Assembly (NCBI GenBank): GCA_035275405.1
Contig: DATEMU010000015.1
Location: forward strand, 620,001-684,000
Direction: 5' to 3'
Source of the DNA: Phycisphaerae bacterium
GTDB lineage: Bacteria > Planctomycetota > Phycisphaerae > UBA1845 > UTPLA1
DNA length: 64,000 bases
The number at the start of each line of letters is the position of its first letter. Position 1 is the stretch's first letter. Below are positions 63,581 through 64,000 of the stretch, piece by piece. The notes under the pieces were generated by a model, which saw only the letters and a list, made by a program, of their open reading frames with translations, ran no database searches and had not been told where the DNA came from. The position numbers and the translations under genes were made by a program.

Positions 63581-64000
63581 TCAGACGTCCCCCTCCACTC
63601 GGGCGATCGCCGCCTTACGATAACCCTCCGCCGGTACCGATCGGCCGGTCCAGTATTGGAACTGGGCATGGGCTTGGTGGACAAACATCGACAATCCGTC
63701 CATGGTTCGGCACCCTTCTTGCCGGGCTTCCATCAGCAGGCGCGTCTGCAGGGGACGATAGACCGTGTCGAAGACGGCGGCCTTCGTGTTCCGTACGCCC
63801 TCCGGCATCGGCGACTCCCCGACCGCGGGCCAAAGCCCCACACTCGTACAGTTAATCAGCAGATCCGCGTCAATCACCCCGCGCCTGTCCCACGGTTGGT
63901 GGCGGCCGCCGAACTCGGCGGCCAGGGCGGCGGCCTTGTCGGTCGTGCGATTGAAGATGGTGACGTCGGCGCCGTGGTCCGTCAGCGCCGCAACGACCGC
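63581..64000 (-). CDS. aroE: Shikimate dehydrogenase, C-terminal part
   Basis: The frame runs past base 64000, so only the C-terminal ~140 residues are visible. VVAALTDHGADVTIFNRTTDKAAALAAEFG, NCTSVGLWP, AAVFDTVYRPLQTRLL and DGLSMFVHQAHAQFQYWTG are the NADP-binding and C-terminal signatures of AroE, which reduces 3-dehydroshikimate. First gene of the aroE-phosphoesterase-aroK group. Confidence 0.9.
   Translation of the reverse strand, partial: AVVAALTDHGADVTIFNRTTDKAAALAAEFGGRHQPWDRRGVIDADLLINCTSVGLWPAVGESPMPEGVRNTKAAVFDTVYRPLQTRLLMEARQEGCRTMDGLSMFVHQAHAQFQYWTGRSVPAEGYRKAAIARVEGDV

Noticed and set aside
1..64000. CRISPR array
   Set aside because: No set of regularly spaced 25-40 base repeats was found anywhere in the window.

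Overview
The window looks like a GC-rich chromosome segment of a planctomycete (Planctomycetota, possibly Phycisphaerae-like). This is inferred from very large secreted beta-helix, Kelch/LamG and thrombospondin-3 proteins ending in dockerin-like repeats, many small lipoproteins, sigma-54 promoters, and short intergenic direct repeats. No rRNA or housekeeping marker is present to fix the taxon.

Layout. 1-5.5 kb: the 3' part of a giant surface protein and two small genes. 5.6-8.2 kb: a B12-type radical SAM protein and a GIY-YIG protein. 8.2-15.7 kb: the most interesting region, a complete RNA-repair locus. RtcR (sigma-54 activator with a CARF-like sensor) diverges from a Ro60 homologue (rsr). 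Next comes a 0.7 kb array of small structured RNAs, then rtcB, an unknown helical protein gene of different base composition, and rtcA. The array holds four Y-RNA-like elements sharing CGAATG...TACATG, two of which are circularly permuted tRNA mimics (YrlA type), and two leucine-tRNA-like genes almost touching them. A near-consensus sigma-54 promoter and a 31-bp palindrome lie in the rtcR-rsr gap, so RtcR probably switches on Ro60, the RNAs and the ligase/cyclase together.

15.7-18.3 kb: small unknown genes and a SpoT-like HD protein. 18.4-33.0 kb: a minus-strand defence island that reads as one operon: hsdR, hsdS, an HD phosphohydrolase, a YwgA/Panacea-like protein, hsdM, then a DUF6361-like protein, a phospholipase-D-like protein and an SNF2-like helicase. 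33.3-34.6 kb: an orphan PqqB-like lipoprotein and a broken HEPN gene. 34.7-40.5 kb: eight lipoprotein genes in one operon (LpoB-like, COG3014-like, YcfL-like). 41-44.2 kb: a bacterial C2H2 zinc-finger protein and a Kelch/LamG/C-type-lectin/TSP3 protein with its own sigma-54 promoter.

44.8-54.2 kb: a probable integrative element with unknown cargo, an HTH regulator, an AlpA-like gene, a prim-pol/helicase replication protein and a tyrosine integrase whose last codons and stop lie inside a tRNA-Arg(TCT) gene. 54.3-64 kb: chromosomal genes: nitroreductase; a SelW/Rdx-family selenoprotein with in-frame UGA that ordinary gene calling truncates; HlyD and ABC ATPase without a permease; small unknown genes; an OmpA-like lipoprotein; a prepilin peptidase; shikimate kinase; a metallophosphoesterase; and the 3' end of aroE.
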